This document shows, piece after piece, positions 63,657-64,000 of a stretch of DNA of 64,000 nucleotides; positions within the stretch are counted from its first letter, which is position 1; each line of letters begins with the position of its first letter. Source of the stretch: a virus; IMG/VR virus record IMGVR_UViG_3300030098_004740, positions 1-64,000 of that record. One strand, written 5' to 3'. Made by a program: the position numbers and the translations under genes. Under the pieces are notes generated by a model that was not told where the DNA came from, did not search any database, and saw nothing but the letters and a program-made list of their open reading frames with translations.

Positions 63657-64000
63657 TTAAGATAATTCAATAACGTCTTCTACTATGAATCCGTCGTCTA
63701 TTTGATTTCTTATATTTCTGGAATCTTGACCTTTTAATATCACGTTGTTGCCCTCATAAAGAACATTTTTAAACTTTTGCCAATTATCTGCAAATACGGT
63801 TATAGTATCTATAGTTCCAGTGTGATCTTCTGCACAAATGAAAGCCATCTCTACGCCTTTCATCTTTCCTCTTTTTGTCACATATTTTTTGACATCAGAT
63901 ATTGTCACAGCCATCTTGACATTCTTCCTCTTGCCAGAGGAAAATTCTTTGATTGTAGTGTTGGCTAGACTAGTGTTATAAGACTCAATTCTAGAATGAC
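63657..64000 (-). CDS. dnaE: DNA polymerase III alpha subunit (DnaE), C-terminal part
   Basis: The frame is open to the right edge of the window, so this is the C-terminal end of a longer protein whose catalytic part lies outside. The final about 85 residues are the OB domain of DnaE-type polymerases: VTISDVKKYVTKRGKMKGVEMAFI, EDHTGTIDTITVFADNWQKFK and NNVILKGQDS. The K-RG-x-M-A-F and E-D-x-T-G-x-I motifs are characteristic. Use of a DnaE-type replicase by a phage is uncommon but known. It leads the minus-strand block before ssb. Confidence 0.8.
   Translation of the reverse strand, partial: HSRIESYNTSLANTTIKEFSSGKRKNVKMAVTISDVKKYVTKRGKMKGVEMAFICAEDHTGTIDTITVFADNWQKFKNVLYEGNNVILKGQDSRNIRNQIDDGFIVEDVIELS

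Noticed and set aside
1-64000. tRNA, rRNA, integrase, attachment sites and lysogeny regulators
   Set aside because: No gap is large enough for a tRNA cluster or lysogeny switch, and no such protein pattern was found on either strand.

Overview
The window is a compact, AT-rich piece of a tailed bacteriophage (Caudoviricetes) genome. Genes abut or overlap by a few bases, and no gap exceeds about 130 bases. I see no rRNA, tRNA, integrase, attachment site or CRISPR array. The long tape measure protein, the tail tube protein, the absence of a recognisable sheath and the very large tail-tip genes suggest a long-tailed, siphovirus-like virion, probably from an aquatic environment. Host and lineage cannot be fixed from sequence alone. 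Terminase, portal and capsid genes are not in the window.

Layout. (1) 1-4863, plus strand: an enzyme cassette with a partial Cys-tailed protein, a radical SAM protein, an ATP-grasp-like protein, a sulfotransferase, a GT92-like glycosyltransferase, a second transferase-like protein and a glycerol-3-phosphate cytidylyltransferase-like protein. (2) 4932-48485, plus strand: virion genes. These are repeat-rich adhesin-like proteins, a BppU-like domain protein, an S74-type self-processing fibre, neck/tail-completion-like proteins, the tail tube, two paralogous proteins that may be tail chaperones, a 2522-residue tape measure, a LamG-type adhesin, a hub-like protein and a 3760-residue cysteine-rich giant, followed by two smaller virion proteins. 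(3) A bidirectional terminator at 48508-48539 separates this from (4) 48543-64000, minus strand. That block reads, in transcription order, DNA polymerase III alpha (DnaE) C-terminus, SSB, sigma factor, a long sugar-nucleotide and glycosyltransferase operon, a homing-endonuclease-like gene, a SAP/recombination-type protein and a zinc-ribbon protein.

How it may work together. The phage carries part of its own replication machinery and its own sigma factor. A promoter-like box (TGGTGTATAATAnnTTAGAAA) precedes the tail tube gene and the 236-residue virion gene, each of which is followed by a terminator, so these look like separately boosted units. Two glycan blocks, at least nine transferase-type genes in all, flank the tail module. 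They could decorate the virion or remodel the host surface.

The most unusual item is a staphylococcal-nuclease-like domain inside the tape measure protein (about residues 545-665). The Asp, Arg, Asp, Glu and Arg active-site positions are kept, and the domain sits between two copies of a PGEFV-type module. Next in interest are the radical SAM/ATP-grasp/sulfotransferase cassette, the giant Cys...GGxW repeat protein, and a GDP-fucose-synthase-like enzyme with His in place of the catalytic Tyr.
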